Notes: generated by a model not told the origin, from the letters alone. Positions 1 to 6,609 are shown, counted from the stretch's first letter. The stretch: DNA of 13,739 bases from Sedimenticola sp. (GCA_030619405.1 JAUXBK010000041.1:1-13739); one strand, 5' to 3'. Translations and numbers: made by a program.

Positions 1-153
1 AGTGATCGTGCTTACAGAGTGCAAGATATTGATTCGTAGAGCGAATTTGCGACCGAGTGGAATCCTTATTGTGATTTCCAAGGGAGCAAATATCGCTATA
101 CGGATCAAGAGCTTGTGCTCTGTGAGTGTGAGCACTTGCAGGATCTAGGTGTC
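1..153 (+). repeat. Long imperfect hairpin repeat, left end cut by window edge
   Basis: Positions 1-44 pair with 136-93: 33 of 44 positions are exact complements and 7 of the 11 exceptions are G-T pairs, so 40 of 44 would pair in a plus-strand RNA. Pairing continues at 45-50 with 91-86 (one bulge) and 58-64 with 80-73, leaving a loop near 65-72. The right arm continues as TGCAGGATCTAGGTG to 151. Its complement lies beyond the window start but is present in the partial copy at 1221-1260, so the full element is probably about 170 bp. No protein-coding potential is visible. Function is unknown; it may be a dispersed palindromic repeat. Confidence 0.75.
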
Positions 154-295
154 AAGTCAGCCTGGTACCATCATGGATCTAACCTGTTGTTAATAACACT
201 TTAATGGTATTTATCGATATTTATTATTGGATAAATCAATAATAATTTCTTGTATCTTTGACGGGCAGCGCCCAAAACCTGCAGGTAAAACGCCG

Positions 296-910
296 ATGAA
301 CAGCGACAGCCCCTCTTCGAAGATCGCTACTGGTCAGCGCATCGTCCTGAGCTCAACCTCCCCCTTCCGCAATGCGTTGCTGAAACAGCTAAGGTTGGAT
401 TTCACCACCGCCTCTCCCGATATCGACGAGTCCCGGTTGCCCGGCGAGACACCAACCGCCCTGGTGACCCGGCTGGCAGAGGCGAAGGCCAGGGCTGTCC
501 GGCTCCATTGTCCGGACGCCCTGATCATCGGATCCGACCAGGTGGCCTGTATCGACGGGGAGATTCTGGGAAAGCCGGGTTCCCGGGAGAAGGCCATCCG
601 CCAGTTGCAAAGGGCATCGGGCAGGCGGGTCAGCTTCTATACCGGTCTCTCACTCCTGAATGGCCGCAGCGGGCAGGCCCGGACCATCTGCGAGCCCTTC
701 CATGTTCATTTTCGACCGCTCAGCGACGCTGCGATCGAACGCTATCTGAACGCGGAGCAGCCCTACGGCTGCGCCGGCAGTTTCAAGTCCGAGGGTCTGG
801 GTATCGCCCTGTTCCAGCATCTCGAGGGGGATGACCCCAACGCACTGATCGGTCTGCCCCTGATCAGGCTGGTCTCCCTGCTGGCGGAACAGGGGGTCGA
901 GATCCCCTGA
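296..910 (+). CDS. yceF: Maf/YceF-type nucleotide pyrophosphatase
   Basis: Maf-family house-cleaning enzyme. Family knowledge: YceF-type members hydrolyse modified NTPs such as m7GTP to the monophosphate plus pyrophosphate in the cytosol. Seen in the sequence (204 aa from this start): the opening IVLSSTSPFRNALL (residues 16-29, the P-loop-like Maf motif), PDIDES (41-46), GSDQVACIDG (79-88) with the expected catalytic Asp81, LGKP (91-94), FYTG (114-117), and a C-terminal block with GSFKSEGLG and GDDPNALIGLPL that closely resembles E. coli YceF rather than the Maf/YhdE branch. An in-frame TTG start at 227 would add 23 residues with no family match, so the ATG at 296 is preferred, although its ribosome site is weak. 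A poor promoter-like pair, TTGTTA-17-TTTATC, lies at 187-215. In many gammaproteobacteria this gene follows sppA on the same strand; here it is opposite and far away. Confidence 0.93.
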   Translation: MNSDSPSSKIATGQRIVLSSTSPFRNALLKQLRLDFTTASPDIDESRLPGETPTALVTRLAEAKARAVRLHCPDALIIGSDQVACIDGEILGKPGSREKAIRQLQRASGRRVSFYTGLSLLNGRSGQARTICEPFHVHFRPLSDAAIERYLNAEQPYGCAGSFKSEGLGIALFQHLEGDDPNALIGLPLIRLVSLLAEQGVEIP

Positions 911-984
911 TCTGTCGACCACCCCTCCATTGTGAATGGTCAGAAAGATGAGTGAAAAAACAGTCTGCATTCATGCATAAAAAA

Positions 985-1138
985 ACCTGATTACCTGCGT
1001 GTCTAAGCTATGCTCCAAGGCAAGGGGCAGCCTGGATGCTGTAGGGGGGATAAGCGTAGCGCATCCACCATCCCGGAAAATTGAGAACTTACGACGAAAA
1101 TGGCTTGAAAAACAGCTGAGACACGCAGGTAATCAGGT
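985..1138. repeat. 154-bp palindromic MITE-like element
   Basis: A perfect 20-bp inverted repeat bounds the element: 985-1004 (ACCTGATTACCTGCGTGTCT) and its complement at 1119-1138. Pairing continues inwards with 12 of 18 matches (1005-1022 against 1118-1101). The centre has a nested hairpin around 1045-1069 (GGGGAT, bulged AA, GCG-TAG-CGC, ATCCACC) of a type common in proteobacterial intergenic DNA. A-tracts flank both sides (979-984 and 1139-1145) and could be a target duplication, but they are too simple to prove one. The short reading frames across it are not credible genes. Together with 1139-1260 it fills the gap between maf and the phosphoribosyltransferase gene. Confidence 0.75.
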
Positions 1139-1160
1139 AAAAAAATGGCCACGGATTGAC
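1139..1160. repeat. Dispersed repeat text, second copy at 6485-6506
   Basis: An A-tract followed by TGGCCACGGATTGAC matches the A-tract plus TAGCCGCGGATTGAC before the nrdJb gene with two differences over 22 bases. The CGGATT word recurs in the following bases (around 1150-1176). It looks like a dispersed intergenic repeat next to the right end of the 985-1138 palindrome. No function can be assigned. Confidence 0.5.
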
Positions 1161-1220
1161 GCGGATTACACACGGATGTTGTTATGGCTTTGATACATGA
1201 AGAAATCACGAAATCCTGTT

Positions 1221-1260
1221 GTCACCTAGATCCTGCAAGTAGTCGTGCGTACAGAGTGCA
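1221..1260 (+). repeat. Partial copy (left end) of the 1-153 hairpin repeat
   Basis: Bases 1238-1260 match 1-23 at 20 of 23 positions, and 1223-1240 is the exact complement of 134-151 (18 of 18). This is therefore the outer part of one arm of the hairpin repeat at the window start, without the second arm. It runs directly into the ATG at 1261, and resemblance to the hairpin arm seems to continue into the first codons. Confidence 0.7.
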
Positions 1261-1845
1261 ATGTCTTTTGATCCCGTGAACGATTACGCAAAATACTACA
1301 TCCACGCCCAGGAACTCCTGCTCGATTCATTCAGGCTGGGGCTACAAATCTACAATAGTGGTTTCCGCCCGAACTTCATCGTCGGCGTCTGGCGCGGCGG
1401 CACGCCCGTAGGCATAGCGGTCCAGGAGATCCTCGACACCCATGGGGTCAAAACCGACCACATCGCCATTCGCACCACCTCCTACTCCGGAATCGGTCAG
1501 CGGGAAAAGAAGGTCAGGGTCCACGGTCTCGGTTATGTGATCAGCAACGCCAACTGGGAGGATTCGCTGCTGATCGTCGACGACGTATTCGACACCGGCC
1601 TGAGCATCCAGGCGGTGATCGAGACCCTGCGGCGGAAGGCCCGGCGAAACACACCAAAAGATATAAGAATTGCTACCCCCTGGTTCAAACCCGGAAACAA
1701 CAGGACCGACATGATCCCCGACTACTTCATACATCAGACCGAACAGTGGCTGATCTTCCCCCACGAACTGGATGGCCTCAGCCGTGAAGAGATCATGGAG
1801 AACAAGCCCGGGATGAAGAACCTCTATAAAGAGATGGGGGTCTAA
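1261..1845 (+). CDS. Phosphoribosyltransferase (hypoxanthine PRT-like, COG2236 type)
   Basis: Type I phosphoribosyltransferase of 194 aa. Such enzymes transfer phosphoribose from PRPP to a purine base in salvage. Seen in the sequence: the pyrophosphate loop WRGG (residues 44-47), a central segment with TSYSGIGQR (73-81), and the PRPP-binding motif LLIVDDVFDTGLS (103-115) with the paired Asp107-Asp108. Overall it resembles the bacterial and archaeal 'hypoxanthine phosphoribosyltransferase' group COG2236; the exact base (hypoxanthine, guanine or xanthine) cannot be read from the sequence. The ATG at 1261 is the only reasonable start, since the family-like sequence begins about residue 11, but no clear Shine-Dalgarno site precedes it because a truncated repeat abuts the start codon. 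The next gene starts 73 bp downstream on the same strand, so co-transcription is plausible. Confidence 0.9.
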   Translation: MSFDPVNDYAKYYIHAQELLLDSFRLGLQIYNSGFRPNFIVGVWRGGTPVGIAVQEILDTHGVKTDHIAIRTTSYSGIGQREKKVRVHGLGYVISNANWEDSLLIVDDVFDTGLSIQAVIETLRRKARRNTPKDIRIATPWFKPGNNRTDMIPDYFIHQTEQWLIFPHELDGLSREEIMENKPGMKNLYKEMGV

Positions 1846-1918
1846 CCCCTTCAGATCAGGCCATCGCATGCCGATACAGATTTCTGAACCAGCAACGGTC
1901 AGAGAGGAATTCACAGCG

Positions 1919-2599
1919 ATGTCCAAAGCAACCACCGTTTCCACCGATGAGATCCTGCTCATGCTGTGCAGGTCCGTCACCGGCGTCCTGACCTCAGCCA
2001 CCGGCACGGACATTCATTACTCTGCCATGGTGCAGAAGATCAACAAAACCTGCCTGAAACCGGACATTGGCTGCTTCGTCCTGTTCGATGGCGGTTTTTC
2101 CGGCCTGGTGGTCACCAACTTCTCCGCGCCGGCCGCGCTGGAGATCTACCAGACCTACCTCACCAACATGGGCCTGCCCGCGGAGGAGCTGGCACAGCAG
2201 CACACGGCAGATGAGGTGGGCAACGTACTGGGCGAACTGATGAATCAGATCGTCGGCGATTTCACCGGCAAGATCGGCAAGGAACTGCTCACCTCCATCA
2301 ATCAGAACCAGCCCAAGATGCTGGTCATCAACAAAGAGGTGATCGTTTCCATCAACACCAACCTGGACCGACCCCAGGCCAGGCGGGTCACCTTTACCAC
2401 CGGCAACAACAACATTTTCTACCTGGAGCTGGCGATGGACAAGACCGAGTTCATAAAGCTGCACGATTTCGATCAGCAGGATGCCAACCCGGACCGAATC
2501 ATCGACGAAGCCCGCAGTCGCGCAGCGGCGGCCGACGCACAATCCACCACCGCCGGGAGCACGGCGGAATCCGCCCTGCTGGAGGAACTCGGGCTCTGA
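1919..2599 (+). CDS. DUF3334 family protein, CheX/CheC-like
   Basis: 226-aa soluble protein that I recognise as the DUF3334 family of gammaproteobacteria; its function is not established. The body (residues 8-185) contains the conserved blocks STDEILLMLCRSV, KPDIGCFVLFDGGFSGL and NNNIFYLELAMDKTEF. The stretch ADEVGNVLGELMNQIVGDF (97-115) resembles the helix of CheX and CheC phosphatases, with Glu99, Asn102 and a second Glu106/Asn109 pair, so a role in chemotaxis-type signalling is possible but is inference. The last ~40 residues are Ala/Ser-rich and probably flexible. The ATG at 1919 is chosen because the family similarity starts at MSKATTVSTDE and AGAGAGGA lies ten bases upstream (1901-1908); an upstream ATG at 1868 would add 17 unmatched residues. 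No signal peptide or membrane segment is seen. Confidence 0.85.
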   Translation: MSKATTVSTDEILLMLCRSVTGVLTSATGTDIHYSAMVQKINKTCLKPDIGCFVLFDGGFSGLVVTNFSAPAALEIYQTYLTNMGLPAEELAQQHTADEVGNVLGELMNQIVGDFTGKIGKELLTSINQNQPKMLVINKEVIVSINTNLDRPQARRVTFTTGNNNIFYLELAMDKTEFIKLHDFDQQDANPDRIIDEARSRAAAADAQSTTAGSTAESALLEELGL

Positions 2600-2607
2600 C
2601 TTCAGAT

Positions 2608-2631
2608 GACAGAGGACGGAAGACAGAGGAC
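2608..2631. repeat. Short direct repeat, GACAGAGGAC twice
   Basis: GACAGAGGAC occurs at 2608-2617 and 2622-2631, just after the DUF3334 stop codon. This kind of purine-rich spaced repeat is common in intergenic DNA. No terminator hairpin is evident here. Confidence 0.4.
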
Positions 2632-2661
2632 AGAAAACATCGGTGGGTTGTAGCTTTATAC

Positions 2662-2848
2662 GTAACCGTTCACGGTTATCAGTTTACGGTTTACGGTTTT
2701 TCAACGAACCATGTAGTGCCTGAAGCATTTTCGATATCGATTCCTGTATCAGTTCTTTCGCATCCTGCCCAGAAAATATATCCACCTCTCCAGCTAACTT
2801 CCTGTTTTATTAACTGAAAACTGTAAACTGATAACCGTGAACGGTTAC
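2662..2848. mobile_element. 187-bp MITE-like insertion with 26-bp TIRs and 8-bp target duplication
   Basis: The left end 2662-2687 begins GTAACCGTTCACGGTTATC and is repeated as an exact inverted complement at 2823-2848 (26 of 26). The octamer CTTTATAC stands directly outside both ends (2654-2661 and 2849-2856), as expected for a target-site duplication made by a DDE-type transposase. Inside the left end is a 7-base echo (TTTACGG twice). The interior (2688-2822) has no transposase. A minus-strand reading frame through it ends in a segment with GGYIFW and GTTWFVEKP, which could be a captured gene tail but is not recognised. A 14-base piece of the end sequence recurs at 6548-6561. Confidence 0.82.
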
Positions 2849-2915
2849 CTTTATACCTTGGCCCAACCTGTACACTCTTGATCCCATGAGTCGGCTCTTC
2901 CTTTTCTTTACAAAA

Positions 2916-2931
2916 ACACAATATGTTGTGA
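2916..2931. promoter_or_regulatory. NrdR box 1 (distal)
   Basis: ACACAATATGTTGTGA is close to the 16-base NrdR consensus acaCwAtATaTwGtgt. It lies 263 bp before the nrdJa start and 168 bp (16 turns at 10.5 bp) from the second box. NrdR represses ribonucleotide reductase genes when dATP is high, usually from two boxes much closer together. Confidence 0.7.
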
Positions 2932-3042
2932 ATTTGTTTTTTCTTTGGAAATCCGCAGCTTAGAGAATCAGCCGTTTCTGATGTGTATATAACATATTGA
3001 TATTAATGTTTATTTGCATTTCCTAATAGACAACCCGCTACC

Positions 3043-3071
3043 TTGACAGCACCCCATCGGCAACCTAATCT
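3043..3071 (+). promoter_or_regulatory. Candidate sigma70 promoter of nrdJa
   Basis: A perfect -35 TTGACA (3043-3048) is followed after 17 bases by TAATCT (3066-3071), a moderate -10. Transcription would begin near 3078, just before the proximal NrdR box, leaving a leader of about 100 bases. Bound NrdR would then block or occlude the initiating polymerase. The -10 is weak, so this remains a candidate. Confidence 0.5.
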
Positions 3072-3083
3072 TCGCATACCAAA

Positions 3084-3099
3084 ACACAATATATAGTGT
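3084..3099. promoter_or_regulatory. NrdR box 2 (proximal)
   Basis: ACACAATATATAGTGT fits the NrdR consensus acaCwAtATaTwGtgt at every constrained position and is a nearly perfect palindrome. It lies about 80 bp upstream of the nrdJa ATG and just downstream of the promoter candidate. Confidence 0.85.
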
Positions 3100-3178
3100 T
3101 TTGGGAGAACGGAAGATACCGCATCACCCGCAATCCCACCCAGCCCATAAAAACTTCAACCGACAGGGTTCGCGTGTA

Positions 3179-6100
3179 ATGAAGAGTGCTCACCTCAAGG
3201 CCGTACCAGCCTCCGTTGTAGAGATCCCACTGCAGAAGGCCTCGATGGATATCTGGGACACCAAATATCGCCTCAAGAAGAAGGATGGCACGCCGGTGGA
3301 CGGGGATATCGATGCCACCTACCGCCGCGTCGCCAAGGCCCTGTCGGATACCGAGGCGACACCGGAACTGCAACGGGAATGGGCGGAGCACTTCCTCTGG
3401 GCACTGCGCCATGGCGCCATTCCCGCCGGTCGCATCATCTCCAACGCCGGCGCCCGTATGCACAAGCCTGCGACTTCGACCATCAACTGCACCGTCTCCG
3501 GCACCATTCACGACTCCATGAACGAGATCCTGGGGAAGGTGCACGAAGCGGGGCTGACCCTGAAGGCCGGCTGCGGCATCGGCTACGAGTTTTCCACCCT
3601 GCGACCAAAAGGGGCCTATGTCAGTGGCGCCGGGGCCTACACCTCCGGCCCCCTCTCCTTCATGGATATCTACGACAAGATGTGTTTCACCGTCTCCTCC
3701 GCGGGCGGTCGCCGGGGAGCGCAGATGGCCACCTTCGACGTCGGCCACCCGGACGTGATGGATTTCATCCGCGCCAAACGGGAAGCCGGGCGCCTGCGCC
3801 AGTTCAACCTCTCCCTGCTGGTCACCGAAGAGTTCATGGAAGCGGTCAGGAACGACCGCAAATGGGATCTGGCCTTCCCCATCTCGGCGAAAGAGATCGA
3901 GGAAGATGGACTCGACCCCGCCGACCCGGAGCAGATCGTCTGGCGCGACTGGCCCCACCGGGAAGGCTATACGGTGGATGACAGAGGACGGGTGGCTTGT
4001 AAGATCTACAAGACCATCCGTGCCCGCCGCCTGTGGGACGTCATCATGTCATCCACCTACGACTACGCGGAGCCGGGGTTCATCCTGATCGACAAGGTCA
4101 ACGAGATGAACAATAACTGGTTCTGCGAGAACGTGCGCGCGACCAACCCCTGTGTGACGGCGGACACCTGGGTGCACACCACAGGGGGACCACGCCAGGT
4201 CCGGGAGCTGATTGGCGCTCCGTTCAAGGCCCTGATCGACGGGACGGCGCACGTCAGTGGCCCGGAAGGTTTTTTCCGTACCGCGACCAAGGCGGTCGTC
4301 AACCTGGTGACGACCGAAGGTCATCGTCTGTGTCTGACGTCTGATCATCGCATCAGACGGGTGACCCGTTTTACCCACTATACGACGGAAACGGAGTGGT
4401 GCGAAGCGGGCCGACTGCGGACCGGTGACCGGGTCTTGCTGAACGACCATCGTTTCGCTGTGAGCTGGAAAGGTCGTTATACCCGGGACCAGGGCTATCT
4501 GCTCGGTCTCCTGGTAGGTGACGGCACCCTCAAAGCCGACAAGGCGGTCCTCTCCGTCTGGAAACAGGCCGCGGTCTCCAATGGCGAGAACACAACCCTG
4601 CCATCCGGTGTCGAAGCCATCATGCGCGAGGCGTTGCAGGCTGCCCGAAGCCAGCCCCACCGGGCGGATTTTCTCGGCTGGCACGAAATCGCCGGACGAA
4701 ACGAATATCGACTCTCTCTGGGGGCGCTGAAAGGGCTTGCCGAAGAGGTGGGAATGCGTCCCGGTGACAAAGCGATCACGCCCGCCATGGAACGGGCGTC
4801 CAGTGATTTCTACCGGGGTTTCCTGCGGGGCCTGTTCGATGCGGATGGTTCCGTGCAGGGGAGTCAGGCCAAAGGGATCAGCATCAGGCTGGCCCAGTCC
4901 GATCTGCCCCGGCTCGAGGCGGTGCAGCGCATGCTGCTGCGGCTGGGGGTGAATTCACGTATCTACCAGGGTCGTCGCCGCCGGGATCATGCCACCCTGC
5001 CAAATGGCAGGGGTGGCAGCACCAGTTATGCTATCAAGCCGCAGCATGAGCTGGTAATCAGTAGTGAGAACCTGCTGCAGTTCGAAAAGCTGGTTGGCTT
5101 CGCGGACGGTGACAAGGCGAAACGTCTGAGACAGAGCCTTGCCACTTACAGACGCAAGTTGAACCGTGAGCGTTATGTTGCCCGGGTCAGCAAGGTGGCC
5201 GATGCCGGCGTAGAGGAGGTTTTTGATGTGCAGGTTCCCGGCATCAACACCTTCGATGCCAATGGACTGCATGCGCACAACTGTGGCGAACAGCCTCTCC
5301 CCCCCTATGGCGCCTGCCTGCTGGGCTCCATCAACCTGACCCGGTTCGTCCGCAACCCCTTCACCGCCGACGCCGGTTTCGACTGGAAGGAATTCCGCAA
5401 GATGGTCTCCATCTTCACCCGCATGCTGGACAACGTGGTGGAGATCAACGGACTGCCTCTGGAGCAGCAGCGCCAGGAGATCATGCGCAAACGGCGCCAT
5501 GGCATGGGTTACCTCGGCCTCGGCTCCACCATCACCATGCTGCGGATGAAATATGGTGATCAGGACTCCCTGGAGTTTACCGAACGGGTCACCCGGGAGC
5601 TCGCCCTGGAGGGGTGGCGCACCGGCCTGGAGCTGAGCCGGGAAAAAGGAGCCGCCCCGATCATGGAAGAAGAATTCACCGTCACCACCGAGATGCTGGC
5701 CCAACGGCCGGAGATGGCGGTGGACGACTGGAAGCCGGGCGACCGGGTCAAAGGCAAGGTACTGCACTCAAAATACAGCCCCTATATGCAGCAGGTGGCC
5801 CAGGAAGAGCCGGAGCTGGTGACCGCCCTGGCGGAGAGCGGCTGCCGCTTCACCCACCACAGCTCCATCGCCCCCACCGGCACCATCTCGCTCTCCCTGG
5901 CCAACAATGCCAGCAACGGCATCGAACCCAGCTTTGCCCATCACTACTCCCGTAACCTTATCCGCCAAGGCAGGAAGAGCAAGGAGAAGATCGACGTCTA
6001 CAGCTTCGAACTGCTCGCCTATCGAGAGCTGATCAACGCCGAGGCCATGCCCTACTCCGAACTCCACGAAGAGCAACTGCCGGAGTATTTCGTCTCGGCC

Positions 6101-6463
6101 GACGACATCCCGCCCAAACGACACGTGGACGTGCAGGCGGCGGCCCAGAAGTGGATCGACTCCTCCATCTCCAAGACCGCCAACGTTCCCACCGACTACC
6201 CCTACGAGGAGTTCAAGGGGATCTACCTCTACGCCTATGAAAAGGGGCTGAAGGGCTGCACTACCTTCCGTTTCAACCCGGAGGCGTTTCAGGGTGTGCT
6301 GGTCAAGGAGCAGGACCTGGAGAACACCACCTACCGTTTCACCCTGGAGGACGGCACCGAGATCGAGGCCAAAGGCAACGACGAGATCGAGTATGACGGC
6401 GAGATCCATACCGCCGCCAACCTCTTCGATGCCCTGAAAGAGGGGTATTACGGGAAATTGTGA
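3179..6463 (+). CDS. nrdJ: NrdJa, B12-dependent class II ribonucleotide reductase catalytic subunit, intein-containing precursor
   Basis: Adenosylcobalamin-dependent reductase converting ribonucleotides to deoxyribonucleotides. The precursor is 1094 aa; removing the intein (residues 325-701) leaves 717 aa. Seen in the sequence: STINCTVSGTI with Cys104, the expected redox partner; AGCGIGYEFS (130-139); SSAGGRRGAQMA (173-184); NP (323-324) split by the intein from CGEQPLPPYGAC, where Cys702 is the thiyl-radical cysteine, Glu704 the finger-loop acid and Cys713 the second redox cysteine; PTGTISLSL, the phosphate-binding loop; and GLKGCTTFR near the C-terminus. The C-terminal zinc/redox module is absent because it is encoded separately by nrdJb, as in Pseudomonas NrdJa/NrdJb. 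The ATG at 3179 is preferred over a TTG at 3101, which touches the NrdR box; CAGGG upstream is a modest ribosome site. Without splicing, the active-site loop cannot form. Confidence 0.95.
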   Translation: MKSAHLKAVPASVVEIPLQKASMDIWDTKYRLKKKDGTPVDGDIDATYRRVAKALSDTEATPELQREWAEHFLWALRHGAIPAGRIISNAGARMHKPATSTINCTVSGTIHDSMNEILGKVHEAGLTLKAGCGIGYEFSTLRPKGAYVSGAGAYTSGPLSFMDIYDKMCFTVSSAGGRRGAQMATFDVGHPDVMDFIRAKREAGRLRQFNLSLLVTEEFMEAVRNDRKWDLAFPISAKEIEEDGLDPADPEQIVWRDWPHREGYTVDDRGRVACKIYKTIRARRLWDVIMSSTYDYAEPGFILIDKVNEMNNNWFCENVRATNPCVTADTWVHTTGGPRQVRELIGAPFKALIDGTAHVSGPEGFFRTATKAVVNLVTTEGHRLCLTSDHRIRRVTRFTHYTTETEWCEAGRLRTGDRVLLNDHRFAVSWKGRYTRDQGYLLGLLVGDGTLKADKAVLSVWKQAAVSNGENTTLPSGVEAIMREALQAARSQPHRADFLGWHEIAGRNEYRLSLGALKGLAEEVGMRPGDKAITPAMERASSDFYRGFLRGLFDADGSVQGSQAKGISIRLAQSDLPRLEAVQRMLLRLGVNSRIYQGRRRRDHATLPNGRGGSTSYAIKPQHELVISSENLLQFEKLVGFADGDKAKRLRQSLATYRRKLNRERYVARVSKVADAGVEEVFDVQVPGINTFDANGLHAHNCGEQPLPPYGACLLGSINLTRFVRNPFTADAGFDWKEFRKMVSIFTRMLDNVVEINGLPLEQQRQEIMRKRRHGMGYLGLGSTITMLRMKYGDQDSLEFTERVTRELALEGWRTGLELSREKGAAPIMEEEFTVTTEMLAQRPEMAVDDWKPGDRVKGKVLHSKYSPYMQQVAQEEPELVTALAESGCRFTHHSSIAPTGTISLSLANNASNGIEPSFAHHYSRNLIRQGRKSKEKIDVYSFELLAYRELINAEAMPYSELHEEQLPEYFVSADDIPPKRHVDVQAAAQKWIDSSISKTANVPTDYPYEEFKGIYLYAYEKGLKGCTTFRFNPEAFQGVLVKEQDLENTTYRFTLEDGTEIEAKGNDEIEYDGEIHTAANLFDALKEGYYGKL
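4151..5281 (+). other. LAGLIDADG intein within NrdJa (377 residues)
   Basis: In-frame intein between ...ATNP and CGEQPLPP. Intein numbering: Cys1 starts block A (CVTADTWV); block B is LTSDHRI with Thr63 and His66; the homing-endonuclease core has two dodecapeptides, YLLGLLVGDGTL (116-127, Asp124) and FLRGLFDADGSV (224-235, Asp232); block F is VFDVQVPGINTF (357-368), then DANGLHAHN ending in His376-Asn377. The +1 extein residue is Cys. All class 1 splicing residues are present and both metal-binding acids of the endonuclease are intact, so splicing and homing both look competent. The usual His of block F is replaced (PGINTF rather than HNF). Removing these 1131 bp restores an uninterrupted NPCGEQPL motif. 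RNR active-site motifs are known intein insertion hot spots. Confidence 0.95.
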
Positions 6464-6491
6464 AGTGAGTATGCGCTCAAGAGCAAAAAAA

Positions 6492-6533
6492 TAGCCGCGG
6501 ATTGACGGATTGACCCGCGTCAATCCGCGGCTA
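6492..6533. repeat. 15-bp perfect hairpin in the nrdJa-nrdJb spacer
   Basis: TAGCCGCGGATTGAC (6492-6506) is exactly complementary to 6519-6533 with a 12-base loop, 28 bp after the nrdJa stop. No T-run follows on the plus strand, so it should not be a strong terminator of nrdJa transcription. On the minus strand it is followed by a run of T (complement of the A-run 6485-6491), the shape of an intrinsic terminator that could stop antisense read-through from sppA. The left arm also matches the dispersed repeat at 1139-1160. It may protect mRNA ends or tune nrdJb. Confidence 0.75.
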
Positions 6534-6609
6534 AATGTCTATTGTTCCCGTGAACGGTTACCAAAGAGTAGATACAAATCATGTATCAAAACCTGCGGAT
6601 TCCATCATC

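Noticed and set aside
999..1193. Small ORFs on both strands across 999-1209
   Set aside because: They lie within a palindromic element and dispersed repeats; no coding signature or ribosome site.
2691..2921. 76-codon minus-strand ORF through the MITE (ends ...GTTWFVEKP)
   Set aside because: It runs across the MITE, including its right end and target duplication, has no ribosome site or recognisable family, and overlaps the first NrdR box; more likely chance or a captured gene tail.
2857..3178. Cobalamin riboswitch upstream of nrdJa
   Set aside because: I looked for the B12-box and the conserved core sequences and found none. A riboswitch would also be unexpected for a B12-dependent enzyme; NrdR boxes explain regulation better.
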